Shown piece after piece: positions 25,401-34,461 of a DNA stretch of 64,000 nt. How positions within the stretch are numbered: the first letter of the stretch is position 1; each line of letters starts with the position of its first letter. Both the position numbers and the translations under genes were made by a program. The DNA is from Oscillospiraceae bacterium. Lineage in GTDB: Bacteria > Bacillota > Clostridia > Oscillospirales > UBA929. The notes under the pieces were generated by a model. The model saw only the letters and a program-made list of their open reading frames with translations. It did no database searches and was not told the DNA's origin. Location of the stretch: positions 1 through 64,000 of the forward strand of contig JAISCT010000031.1 of assembly GCA_031265355.1 (NCBI GenBank). Direction: 5' to 3'.

Positions 25401-26374
25401 ACAGCGGGTCACGGTCCTGCATCATCAACGGCGATGGCATCGACCCGGATTCTTCAAGAAACTTCAATGTGTTCCGCTGCCTCTTCTCCGCGGGTGACGA
25501 CGCGATGGCCATGAAGTCCGGCCGCAACGGGCAGGGTTTCGATCTGCACAAACCGCTGGCGTACATCCGCGTGACCGACTGTCATGTGCAAAACTCCGAC
25601 GGCGGCCTGGCCATCGGCAGCGAGAACGCCGGCGGCGCCCACGACATCCTGTTCCAAAACTTGACCATGAAGAATGTTTCGCTGCACGGACTCTGGATCA
25701 AGAGCATGTGGGCCAGAGGCGGGCTGTTCGAGAACATCGACTTCAAGGACGCATGGATGACGGGCATAGACGCCAACGTGATCCTGATGGAATACCGGTA
25801 CAGCAGTTCCACTTCCGTGCCGGCGCGTACGGTCCCGGTTATGCGGCGTTTGCTCTTTGAAAACTGCCATGGCTACGGAACCAACGGCAGAGGTTTTGGC
25901 TTCCGCGGGACGCCGCTGCCGTCGGGGTTCGATGCAACGACCGGGCTGGGTACCGAGACGACCATCCTCCGTGAAGACAGTCGGGTCACCGAAACGGTCG
26001 TCCGTCCGCTGGGATACGTGCAGGACGTCATCATGAAGGGCTGCAGCCTCACAGGGCGGGTCACGAACACCAGCGCCAGCAACCAAGCGTGCATCCATGT
26101 GGCGGACAACTTTGACATTTACGACACGGACGTATCGGCGCTGGCGGGGACAAGCAATACAAACCGTGTGGTGTGGACGTACGGCACGGCGGCTGAGGCC
26201 GCTGTCACGACGCGCATTCGTTTCCACGATGAGTGCCCGGATGAATTCGTGAGACTGCAGGAGAAAGGCAAAACCAGAGAGGAGATGTATCCGTACTATC
26301 TCAGCGAGGACGTACATCCCTATTACAAGAGCTACAACAGTTTCAATACGCTGTACCCGCTTTATCCGTACTAA
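22490..26374 (+). CDS. secreted BIG2-FN3-GH28 protein without a dockerin
   Basis: A 1294-residue protein; I chose the GTG at 22490, nine bases after GGAAAGG, because it begins a clear signal peptide (to about residue 34). An N-terminal domain (56-143) resembles that of the GH115 protein. Then come about five BIG2 repeats (157-637), FN3 (642-730) and GH28 (737-1213). Catalytic acids are Asp982 (NGDG) and Asp1003/Asp1004 (AGDD). The GHG His is replaced (Ser-Asp-Gly-Gly) and the Arg-Ile-Lys motif is Trp-Ile-Lys, as in the protein at 13545. The C-terminus is a Tyr/Pro-rich tail with no anchor or dockerin, so the enzyme may be free or held through its BIG2 repeats. Confidence 0.87.
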   Translation: MLKLIKQTAKRAVTALLVLSLLAALGPAGLAASAAGSVTAADDALAAYADEAPAGKDVVFRSTVQDGLIVLSLINGSLEEVSGLFILAIYKDGRLAHTEIGDDFVAKAGGIGTYEYTVDATEYPDSAYAYKAFCWEADCVPLAPAVSVNWAPDDVSAVSLNWETYPLVVGGRTPASMLDNGDFFDLEATIDASLAPGAKVVWASTDPEIVKVSQTGRIKAVRTGFANVVAALANGDAAVCQVSCIDNYDRATVRYVTLNADFLQLAPGASADLTPTLYPVNAYNLNAGFSAVQNTQTWTSSDENVAAVNQTGTVTAVAPGEAVITVVSDQIVARTAQCRVIVGESGASGISLDQSSLALQWGEAARLTAEVAGVSERSVSWSTSNAAVADVDDTGKVTAYASGTATITATSIDGGFKADCAVTVTGVPVEPISVNLNRARLSLPVDSTSSLTAVVVPANTTFQTITWSSSNPDVVKVEEAPDTTIFNAPVGNLTAVGPGTAVITARCGSVAATCPITVTAGVVDAAQVALDKTALSLEVDAVVTLSATVTPEDTTDPSLFWVSTDTHVASVSLDGIVKAYAPGTTEIIAVPKRFVVGDPLTPSLLDAQEIADSDVFSAKLAEIIDRYPTASCIVTVSAPAGSAYLRNIVAPAEATTPRSVGLLWNRSSLLYAAEFDAYRVYVNGELRDTVGTLGYTVKGLAPGTAYTFTVEAVKTNGEVARAQSIDVTTKPDYTAVLDVTKAPYNAVGNGKVTDTYAIQRAVNDCPKDGMVYLPEGYVFWSGALFLKSDMTFKVDGILIGSIEGKDYPKMNTRWEGWRKVDKGYVVDNTANPKQPNERAHASLITVGAYDEGDNSAYGPFNVSNVVVCGKGQINANGLRLSYTELDRNNTRTNSSRVRGRAFTSHNVQGLYVADVGIAWSPSWITHLIYSDKVTFDHCLVIGSGTGLVTSGKSRPSQLVPELVSEYGTAGNSGSRSCIINGDGIDPDSSRNFNVFRCLFSAGDDAMAMKSGRNGQGFDLHKPLAYIRVTDCHVQNSDGGLAIGSENAGGAHDILFQNLTMKNVSLHGLWIKSMWARGGLFENIDFKDAWMTGIDANVILMEYRYSSSTSVPARTVPVMRRLLFENCHGYGTNGRGFGFRGTPLPSGFDATTGLGTETTILREDSRVTETVVRPLGYVQDVIMKGCSLTGRVTNTSASNQACIHVADNFDIYDTDVSALAGTSNTNRVVWTYGTAAEAAVTTRIRFHDECPDEFVRLQEKGKTREEMYPYYLSEDVHPYYKSYNSFNTLYPLYPY

Positions 26375-26423
26375 ACCCCAAGGCCGTGTCAGCGGTGATG
26401 CCGCTTCACGGCGCCGCAAATTG

Positions 26424-26489
26424 TTTGGGAGGCGGACAGCCGACGTTCACGGCGACGCCGCCGCGGAGCGGTAGCGTCCGCCTCCCAAA
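26424..26489 (+). other. long-looped hairpin before the 2606-residue gene
   Basis: A 14-bp perfect stem (arms 26424-26437 and 26476-26489, TTTGGGAGGCGGAC and complement) around a 38-nt GC-rich loop, 50 bases after the preceding stop. No T-run follows. It may partly end transcription or stabilise the upstream mRNA. Confidence 0.45.
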
Positions 26490-26535
26490 CCGCTTTGGAA
26501 TGTCGGCCATTAAACATTTTTAGGAGTGACAGCTG

Positions 26536-29500
26536 ATGAAAATGATCTACAAGAACGCGAAGCCCGTATTGGCGTTGGCACTTGCCGTGATTATGATGTT
26601 TGCATCGAGCGGGGGACTTGTATTTGCGGCGGGAAGGACGGTCAATACCGGCGCGGCCCCATCCGCGACAAACGTCGGCACCGCCGTCGTTCTTCCGACA
26701 TCCGGCGCGCCCGGCGGTACCGGAAGTATTTCAATCAACACCGCAGGGACCATAGTCAGCGGCACGACTTCTTACGGGCGTATGCCGCTTTCGAACACCG
26801 TGGGCGATGTATTGCATTTTATCGGCACACAAGTCGTCAGGGCTGACGGCCCTTATAAGGTTTCGACGTATGTAAGGATGACCGCCCAAAGCGGCAACGC
26901 CGGCGCTGGCGTTATGGTTCGTGACAACAGCAATTCGGCCAGTGTAGCCTACGCCGCGTCGTACCTTCGGTACTCAACCGACGCCCCTGGCGGGTATAAT
27001 TACCAGACGCACCGGCGTACTTCGAGCGGAGCCGATTCGGGTTCGGCCACGAACCCGTTTACAATGGGAGCGACCAACCCCGGATTAACCCCTGTGTCGG
27101 TGGATGTCGACACGAACGGCGTATCAACGATGACGACGCCGAACGCGTCCGCCGACAAAAACGACGTCGCGATAACGTATACCCCGAACATCTGGATCGG
27201 GCTGTGGGTCGGCAGGATGACGGTTGAATTCACCAGTTCGCGTATCCTGCAAAAACCCGGGACGGCGCAGGAATCCACACTGTGGCAGACCGAATCCCTC
27301 GCGACGCCGACGAACGGCGGATTCAGCTTCAGCGAAAACGACGTAGTGCTGACATGGAACGCGGTAACAGGCGCGAACCGTTACCGCGTCGAAAGCCCGC
27401 TCGGAACCCTGGTAGGCACTTCGGAGACGGCGACATATACGGTCGGCAACTCGGCCGGTGGCGCGACGTATTACATAATCGCCGAGAACTCGACGGAAGG
27501 CACAATCTTCCCTTCGGATGGCAAATATCTGAACAAGCCGCCGCTGGCGGTAGAGGTTGAGTCGGCGACCGGCCCGTATAACCTCATTTACAGCGCCAAC
27601 GGCGGGGTTGGTCCGGTTCCGGCGACGGTGCAGTATGACGAGGACGAAACCGTCAATGTAGCTTTCACACCCGCGCCGACAAAGGCCGGCAACAACTTCT
27701 TGGGCTGGAGTTTTGACCCCGCCACAACCGGCGCGCCTGCGTATGCGCCGGGAGGCACGGCCACGTTCCCGATGCCCAGGGGATCGAGAACGCTCAACGC
27801 CATGTGGGAGCGCAGGGTCGTCTTTGACGCGAACGGCGGCGACGTAACGCCCCCGGAGCGGTATGTCACGGTCGGTACGCAGATAGGCGCGCTCCCAGCT
27901 TCAGCGGGCACGAAAGGCCTCAGCCAGTTTGGGGGCTGGTCGGCGTCGGCGGCTGGCGATACGCCATATACCGAGACGACGACCGTCACAGCCGGCGACG
28001 CGTTGACGCTGTACGCGATCTGGAACGGGCCTTACGCCGTTTCTTACAACGCCAACGGCGGCGCGGGCGTACCGGCCGCCGCCGATTACGCGATCGGATC
28101 GACCGTTGACGTGGCGTTTGCGCCCGCGCCGGCCAAAGCGGGCAACAACTTCCTCGGCTGGAGCCCCGCCCCGGCCGTTAACGGCGCGCCCGCTTACAGT
28201 TCGGGCGGCACGACGTCCTTCACGATGGGCAACGCGGCCGTAACGCTGAACGCAATGTGGGCGAGACAGGTCAACTTCGATGTAAACGGCGGCACGGGGT
28301 CGGCGCCGAGCAGGTTCGTGGCTGTCGGCACGGTGCTGGGCGCGCTTCCGGCGGACCCCGAGCCCGGCGACCCATCCAAGAAATTCGGCGGCTGGGGCAC
28401 GCTGCCGACCGGCGGCACGAGATATTCAGCCGGCACTGTCGTGGCGTCGGGCGACGCCCTGACGCTGTACGCGCTTTGGGCCGAGCCGCCTACCGCCCAA
28501 AAAGAAGTCCTTGTGCGCAAGGACGGCTCGGGCGATTTCACGACAATCAAAGAAGCGTATAATTTCCTCCGCGACAACGATCTCCCGAACCGGACGATCG
28601 ACGTCGGACCCGGTACGTTCACCGAGAAATTGACTATCAGGTTCCCGGTCACGATCAGCGGCGCGGGAAGGGGTACGGGCGACGACGCGACAATCATTAC
28701 ATGGACAGACGGCAACAGGACCCCGTTCCGCCCGGACGATACCGAGACCGAGCGCGACAAGGAGTATCTGTATCCGAGCATTCGTCCAGGCGGCCCGGCC
28801 GGCCCCGAGCCGAACGGCAGTTATGGCACGATGGGTTCGTATTCGGTCGGGTTCTTCCCCGGCTCCGAGGGTTCCGTTATCAAAAATTGCGCAGTCACCA
28901 ACACCGCCGGTACCAATGTGGGGCAGACCGTGGCGCTGTTCTTCAACGCCGACAGGTGTATCGCCGATAACATCAGGCTGGACGCCCCGAGCAGCGATAC
29001 GTTCCTGGTACACGATTGCAGAGCGTATGTCGTCAACTCGGAAATCCATGGCTCAACCGACTTTATATTCGGCAACGGCCAGGCCGTGATCTATAACAGC
29101 ACGATCAATATCAAAACCACCGGCGGTTGCATGGCGGCTCCGTCTACCGACGTCCGGATCCCTTACGGCATACTGATCGAGAAATGCACGATCACCGGCG
29201 GCGGCAGTAGCGCTTCTTTGGGCCGGGCATGGCAGTGGAACCAAAATGCGAAAGAACCGGCGGAAAGGTACACCGTCGGCGGATCGGCGCTGCTTAAAAA
29301 CAACACCGTAACAGCCACCACAACCGCGAACGGCTTTACGAACGGCACCGGAGGCGGGACCCCGCTTAGCCAGCGCCTGCGTGAATACGGGAGCGTAAAC
29401 GCGGCGGGAACTCTTCTCACATTAAACGCCACGCGGCAGGCGCTTCAGCTTACCCAGGCCCAGGCGGACGATTACAACGTGTTTAACGTACTCGGTGTCA

Positions 29501-32500
29501 ATCAATACAGCACCTCAAGCGATACGCTGTACGCCGAGCCGTGGATACCCCGATATGACACCTTCACGACGCCCGTTACCGAGATCAAAAACGTCAGCAT
29601 CACGTCCGAAAACGGGGTGAAGATCGGCAGCGTGACCACCGCGCCTATCGGCGACACCATCAAGCTCAGGTTTGACGTGACAGAGAAGCTGTTCCCGATG
29701 ACGAAGCCGATCGTCAACTTCAGGATCGGCGGCAGGGAAGCTGCCGAGGCAGTCTCGTTCTACGAGGAGATCGCCCCGAACAGATATGAGGCGACCTTCA
29801 AGGTCAACTTCAGCGACCACACCACCGGTTCGGACACCACATACGGCACGGCCGAGCCGGAGCGCAGCGTAAACCACGGCGGCATCGACGGCGCGGTTGA
29901 GTTCACGATTCAGGGCATCGGCCTTGATGGAAATGACATCACTCCCGTGAGTGCAACGAGCGACGGTACGTCGGTCGTCGTTGACAGGACGCTTCGCGCG
30001 ATACCCGACGCTCCCGTCGTCTCACCGACGGCTGACAAGGCCGACCCATACTGGGACGACGAGATGTACGCGTATGTCGAGGATACCGTAATGGACAACG
30101 TACCTCTGTTCCTCGAGGCCTCGGGTATCCCCGAGTTCAAGATCACCGACGCCAAGTACGCGGACCTTATCCGCACCGCGAACGAGGGCGGCACGGACCG
30201 CCAGGATTACACGAACGTGTTCAAGGCGGCCATCGCCGACGCCAACGCGGTCGGCACCGGCGCGAAGGTCATCGTGCCTGGCGGGGACAATGTTGTTTAC
30301 TACACCGGCGCGATTCACCTCTTGAGCAACGTCAACCTTGTCGTTGAGCAAGGCGCGACGGTGAGGTTCCTGAGGATTATCTCGCAGGAATACTATCCGA
30401 TCGTGCTGCAAAGCTTCGAGGGGCAGGAACTCTACAACTATTCCCCGCCTATCTACGCTCTGAAGCAGAAGAACATCGCGGTTACCGGCGAAGGCACGCT
30501 GGACGCTCAGTACTCGGGCGGCTGGAGCACGAGGACAGGCGACAAAATGGCGCTCAACAAGGATTCCGACCGCGCCGTACCGGTCGTCAAGCGCATCTAT
30601 ACCGATTCAGCCGGACCCACCGCCGGTCAGATGCCCGCTACGATCCCGGTTATCGACGGCGATGAAGTGAAATATGTCGCGCTGCCGGCGGGGGCGGTGA
30701 ACAACAGGATCGGTCTGCGTCCGTGTTTCATCCAGCCATACGCTTGTGAGAACATCATTCTCCGCGATGTGGCCTTAAGAGGCACCCCGATGTGGAACGT
30801 CGCCCCGGTGAGCTGCAGCAACGTGCTGGTTGACGGGCTGGACATCAACGCTGTTGGCATCGGCAACGGCGACGGAGTGAATCCGGTATCCACACAGTTT
30901 GTTATCATCCAGAACGTCTCGTTCGCGACCGGCGACGACTGCATCGCCATCAAGAGCTTTAAGAACGGCGACGGCCTGAGAAGAAACGAGCCGAGCCAGT
31001 ACATCATCGTCAGGGACTGTGCGTTCGCGAACGGTCACGGTGGCGTCACGTGCGGGAGCGAGATATCCGGCGGTATCAGGTGGGTCTTCGCCGAGCGGTG
31101 CGCTTTCAGCAGTCCGAGCCTTGGGTATGCCCTCAGGTTCAAGGTGAACTCCTTCCGCGGAGCCACCATCGAAAACATCTATGAGCGCAACAGCACCATA
31201 TCCAGGTCCTCCGACGCGGTGCTGTATATCGAATCGTCCTACACGTCCGGCAACAACCAGGACAGGGTGGGAGATCTCGGAAAGTACACGCCGCGTCTCA
31301 ATAATATCTATATCAGCGACTTCACGACGCCGGCAGGCGCCAGCATCGGCTGCACAAACTTCGTCAGGATGACCGCGTACACCCGCGCGCCGATCAACGG
31401 CGTGCACATCAAGAATTCTACGTTCAGGGGCGTCGGGGCCAGCACCGTTGAGAGCTTATCCGGCTGGGAGCTTATCAACGTAGGTACGACGACCGCCGCA
31501 AATCCGAGCGGCACCCCGACTATCGTGAACTCGATCCCAATGAAGATAGCGAACGTCAAGCTCAGCGGCGGCGGTGTGTCGGCCGACCTCAAGGACACGT
31601 TGACATACGGCAACAACAGCGTCGCCATTATGAAGAGATCCGGCACAGCCTACATGGTGTCGGGCAAGCTTGAGACCGCCTCAAGCACGACCCCGACGAT
31701 CAGGGTGTTCACCGGAAGGAGCAAGACCAGTTACGCAACCGCGACCGTCACCCCGACAGCCAGCGGGTATAACTTCACCGCCAATGTAACCCTCGCGGCA
31801 ACCGAGAATTTTTATTATATCAACATCACTGCCCAGAACGGCACGTGGGCCGCTTCCAACCTCAACCAGACCACAGCGGTTCATAACGTTGTGATGACGG
31901 ACTACGCTTGGCCAAGAGACGAATTGCCGGTTCAGTTCACCACGGAATCGGTCACGGTCGATGCGAACGCCGAGGCGGTTTATGACAACGCGATCCCGGT
32001 CGATGTCTCTAAGAAGCGTAGCGCGGCCGCGACAGCCGACGCCCCCGACTGCACGACGACCGGCGTCGCCAGGGCGGTTTGGGACGGCGCGAATATGTAT
32101 ATCCTCGTTGAGGTCACGGACGCGAGCGTACGTACGGCAGGCACCGGGGTAAATACAGACGGCGTCGAGTTCTATATCGATTTCGACAACGACAAGCTGA
32201 TGAAAGACCCGGCCGGGCGCAAAATGCACGACAACACAGAAAACGGTGTCAGCAGCGCTTGGGCTGAAGATTACCTTATCCGCGTAGCAAGCAACGGCAC
32301 GGTCAGCGGCACCGGGCCCCGGGGCGGCACGTTTAACCAGCGCCTTGTCAGTTCCGCGGCACGCATTACCCCCACGGGTTATAACGTCGAGCTTGCGCTT
32401 GCGCTCGGTGGACTTCCAAAGGTAAACGGCGCCAATTTCGGTTTCGACATCGGCATCAACGACATGACCTCGACCCAGACCGCCCGCCAGCACAGGGTAT

Positions 32501-34356
32501 TCTGGCACAGAACCGACGGCGCAGACCTGGTCGACGTTTCGACATGGGGCAGCGCAGTGTTGGAGGGCTACAACGGAACCGACCCGCGCAAGCCCGATAA
32601 ATACTGGATAAGCGAGTATATAAAGCGCATAGAAACGACAGGAACTGTCCCTGTGAACATGTACCAGTTCCCGCGCGGCAAGTTCCCGCAGGGACAAATC
32701 GAGCTCGACGCGGCAGTCGCCCAGGCCAAAGCCGTCATCGCCGATTCGTCGGCCACATACCTCGATACCGACGCGGCTGCCGAACGCCTTCGCAACGCGA
32801 TACTGAACCTGCCAAACGAGGGCAAGTTCCCGAATCCGAAGGATCTGCCGACCATAGGCTACATGCCAAACCCATTCGAGTTCTTCGACGGCAGCCCTGT
32901 GGAAGCGCCGTCGGATTGGAAAGCACGCAGTGCCGAGCTTAAGGACCTGATGTCCTACTACGAGTTCGGTGATTGGCCGGCCCCGCCGCAGAGCCTGACG
33001 GCGACCGTCGGCACTGCGGTGGTTGGTGAGTCCAACCGCTTTAACATCCCGATCAATATCACCGACAACGGCAGGAACGCGACGCTCGACGCGACGATAA
33101 CGCTGCCGCAGGGCGCGGGGCCGTTCCCGGTCATCGTTTTTCTCGATTTCAGCGGCACGTACTCCGGTTACAATGCGTACCGCGACGCCAGCGTCAGCCA
33201 AGGTTTCGCGCTGATGCGTATCCAATACGACACGATAGCCAGCGACACGCTGAACACGCGCACCGGCCCGTTCTTCACACTGTATCCGTGGGCTGAAGCG
33301 GACGCCGGTTCCGAGCTGACATGGGCGTGGGGAGCCTCGCGCTGCGCGGACGCCCTGGATTATATCATGGCGAACAACGCGGCTTACGCCGGAAGGTTCG
33401 ACATGGATAAGCTGGTTGTCGCGGGATTCTCGCGCACCGGCAAGGCCGCGCTTCTCGCCGGCCTGTACGACGAGCGGTTCAAGGTTGTAAACCCAATAGC
33501 CTCCGGCAGCGGCGGCGCGGGCGTCTACAGGTACGACGCGTTTAACAACAACTACAGCGGGATCTTTACAAACCCGGCGGCGCTAAACGCTGCCGACTGC
33601 GAAATCCTGCCGGAGCACATCAACAACTTCGGCAACAACGCAAACTCGATGCTGTGGCGTTTCCTGGATTTCGATAAGAATTACAAGCGTGACACGCCGT
33701 TCGGTTACGGCGGGCGTCTGCCGTACGACCATCACGAGATCATCGCCGCGATCGCACCGAGGGCCGTCATCATCAGCAGTATCAACGACGACCACCACAA
33801 CCAGCCCGAAGGCGACGCCACCGGATACGAGGGCGCGAAACCCGTGTTCGAATTCTTGGGCGTGCCGCAGAACATCGCGCTGGACGTGCACCGCGCGGGC
33901 GGCGGCCATTCCGTTAAACAGGCTCAGTGCGAAAACGTCGTGGCGTTCGCCAAGATGGTGTTCTTCGGGACGGAAATGTCGGCGACACTGCGAAATCATC
34001 TCTACTTAAACCCATATGTCGCGACATTCGACCGATACTACGGCGGTCTTGACGCGATGATGCCCTGGCGGCATACGTTCGACGGCGCGTCCTTTGAGGA
34101 CTACATGATCCTCGACAGCAGTATCTCGGGCAACGTGATTGCATCGGCGAAGATATCAGCCAAGAAAGACGCCAATCTTGTACTGGCCGCGTTCGGCGAG
34201 CGCAACGAGTTGATCAATGTCAAGGTACTGCCGGTTGCAGAAGGCACAGGCAGCTATGATCTTGCGTTCGACTTCACCAGCGCCGCGGAGGTCAGGGCGT
34301 TCTTCTGGGATATTGACAGCTACGAACCTTTGTGCGAACCTAAAAAACTGCACTAA
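26536..34356 (+). CDS. trifunctional secreted enzyme: CE8 pectinesterase, GH28, CBM9-like, CE15 glucuronoyl esterase
   Basis: A 2606-residue exoenzyme with a signal peptide (to about residue 32). An N-terminal beta-rich region and FN3-like segment are followed by four InlB/Flg_new-type repeats (347-650). CE8 spans 656-998, with Gln797, Asp821 and Asp842; the two Asp are 21 apart as in known pectinesterases, though the residue before Asp821 is Ser instead of Gln. GH28 spans 1169-1645 (NGDG Asp1446, GDD Asp1467/1468, GHG intact, Arg-Phe-Lys for Arg-Ile-Lys). A CBM9-like domain covers 1800-2011. CE15 covers 2098 to the end, with nucleophile Ser2299 in GFSRTGK (usually GCSRxGK) and His2458 in GGGHS. 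It would demethylate and cut pectin and split lignin-glucuronate esters. The ATG follows a GGAG site. Confidence 0.87.
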   Translation: MKMIYKNAKPVLALALAVIMMFASSGGLVFAAGRTVNTGAAPSATNVGTAVVLPTSGAPGGTGSISINTAGTIVSGTTSYGRMPLSNTVGDVLHFIGTQVVRADGPYKVSTYVRMTAQSGNAGAGVMVRDNSNSASVAYAASYLRYSTDAPGGYNYQTHRRTSSGADSGSATNPFTMGATNPGLTPVSVDVDTNGVSTMTTPNASADKNDVAITYTPNIWIGLWVGRMTVEFTSSRILQKPGTAQESTLWQTESLATPTNGGFSFSENDVVLTWNAVTGANRYRVESPLGTLVGTSETATYTVGNSAGGATYYIIAENSTEGTIFPSDGKYLNKPPLAVEVESATGPYNLIYSANGGVGPVPATVQYDEDETVNVAFTPAPTKAGNNFLGWSFDPATTGAPAYAPGGTATFPMPRGSRTLNAMWERRVVFDANGGDVTPPERYVTVGTQIGALPASAGTKGLSQFGGWSASAAGDTPYTETTTVTAGDALTLYAIWNGPYAVSYNANGGAGVPAAADYAIGSTVDVAFAPAPAKAGNNFLGWSPAPAVNGAPAYSSGGTTSFTMGNAAVTLNAMWARQVNFDVNGGTGSAPSRFVAVGTVLGALPADPEPGDPSKKFGGWGTLPTGGTRYSAGTVVASGDALTLYALWAEPPTAQKEVLVRKDGSGDFTTIKEAYNFLRDNDLPNRTIDVGPGTFTEKLTIRFPVTISGAGRGTGDDATIITWTDGNRTPFRPDDTETERDKEYLYPSIRPGGPAGPEPNGSYGTMGSYSVGFFPGSEGSVIKNCAVTNTAGTNVGQTVALFFNADRCIADNIRLDAPSSDTFLVHDCRAYVVNSEIHGSTDFIFGNGQAVIYNSTINIKTTGGCMAAPSTDVRIPYGILIEKCTITGGGSSASLGRAWQWNQNAKEPAERYTVGGSALLKNNTVTATTTANGFTNGTGGGTPLSQRLREYGSVNAAGTLLTLNATRQALQLTQAQADDYNVFNVLGVNQYSTSSDTLYAEPWIPRYDTFTTPVTEIKNVSITSENGVKIGSVTTAPIGDTIKLRFDVTEKLFPMTKPIVNFRIGGREAAEAVSFYEEIAPNRYEATFKVNFSDHTTGSDTTYGTAEPERSVNHGGIDGAVEFTIQGIGLDGNDITPVSATSDGTSVVVDRTLRAIPDAPVVSPTADKADPYWDDEMYAYVEDTVMDNVPLFLEASGIPEFKITDAKYADLIRTANEGGTDRQDYTNVFKAAIADANAVGTGAKVIVPGGDNVVYYTGAIHLLSNVNLVVEQGATVRFLRIISQEYYPIVLQSFEGQELYNYSPPIYALKQKNIAVTGEGTLDAQYSGGWSTRTGDKMALNKDSDRAVPVVKRIYTDSAGPTAGQMPATIPVIDGDEVKYVALPAGAVNNRIGLRPCFIQPYACENIILRDVALRGTPMWNVAPVSCSNVLVDGLDINAVGIGNGDGVNPVSTQFVIIQNVSFATGDDCIAIKSFKNGDGLRRNEPSQYIIVRDCAFANGHGGVTCGSEISGGIRWVFAERCAFSSPSLGYALRFKVNSFRGATIENIYERNSTISRSSDAVLYIESSYTSGNNQDRVGDLGKYTPRLNNIYISDFTTPAGASIGCTNFVRMTAYTRAPINGVHIKNSTFRGVGASTVESLSGWELINVGTTTAANPSGTPTIVNSIPMKIANVKLSGGGVSADLKDTLTYGNNSVAIMKRSGTAYMVSGKLETASSTTPTIRVFTGRSKTSYATATVTPTASGYNFTANVTLAATENFYYINITAQNGTWAASNLNQTTAVHNVVMTDYAWPRDELPVQFTTESVTVDANAEAVYDNAIPVDVSKKRSAAATADAPDCTTTGVARAVWDGANMYILVEVTDASVRTAGTGVNTDGVEFYIDFDNDKLMKDPAGRKMHDNTENGVSSAWAEDYLIRVASNGTVSGTGPRGGTFNQRLVSSAARITPTGYNVELALALGGLPKVNGANFGFDIGINDMTSTQTARQHRVFWHRTDGADLVDVSTWGSAVLEGYNGTDPRKPDKYWISEYIKRIETTGTVPVNMYQFPRGKFPQGQIELDAAVAQAKAVIADSSATYLDTDAAAERLRNAILNLPNEGKFPNPKDLPTIGYMPNPFEFFDGSPVEAPSDWKARSAELKDLMSYYEFGDWPAPPQSLTATVGTAVVGESNRFNIPINITDNGRNATLDATITLPQGAGPFPVIVFLDFSGTYSGYNAYRDASVSQGFALMRIQYDTIASDTLNTRTGPFFTLYPWAEADAGSELTWAWGASRCADALDYIMANNAAYAGRFDMDKLVVAGFSRTGKAALLAGLYDERFKVVNPIASGSGGAGVYRYDAFNNNYSGIFTNPAALNAADCEILPEHINNFGNNANSMLWRFLDFDKNYKRDTPFGYGGRLPYDHHEIIAAIAPRAVIISSINDDHHNQPEGDATGYEGAKPVFEFLGVPQNIALDVHRAGGGHSVKQAQCENVVAFAKMVFFGTEMSATLRNHLYLNPYVATFDRYYGGLDAMMPWRHTFDGASFEDYMILDSSISGNVIASAKISAKKDANLVLAAFGERNELINVKVLPVAEGTGSYDLAFDFTSAAEVRAFFWDIDSYEPLCEPKKLH

Positions 34357-34398
34357 GCGCGTACTGAAAGTTCATGAAATTCATATTGTGTGAAAACA

Positions 34399-34440
34399 GC
34401 AGGGGATCCGGCGCCGCTTTCGCGGCGCCGGATCCCCTGC
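34399..34440. terminator. 19-bp hairpin between convergent genes
   Basis: Perfect arms 34399-34417 and 34422-34440 with a TTTC loop. On the minus strand it is followed by TGTTTTC, 21 bases after the rarA stop, so it best fits rarA termination. It may also stop readthrough from the large plus-strand enzyme gene. Confidence 0.8.
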
Positions 34441-34461
34441 TTGCCGGTTCACTTATCCCAC

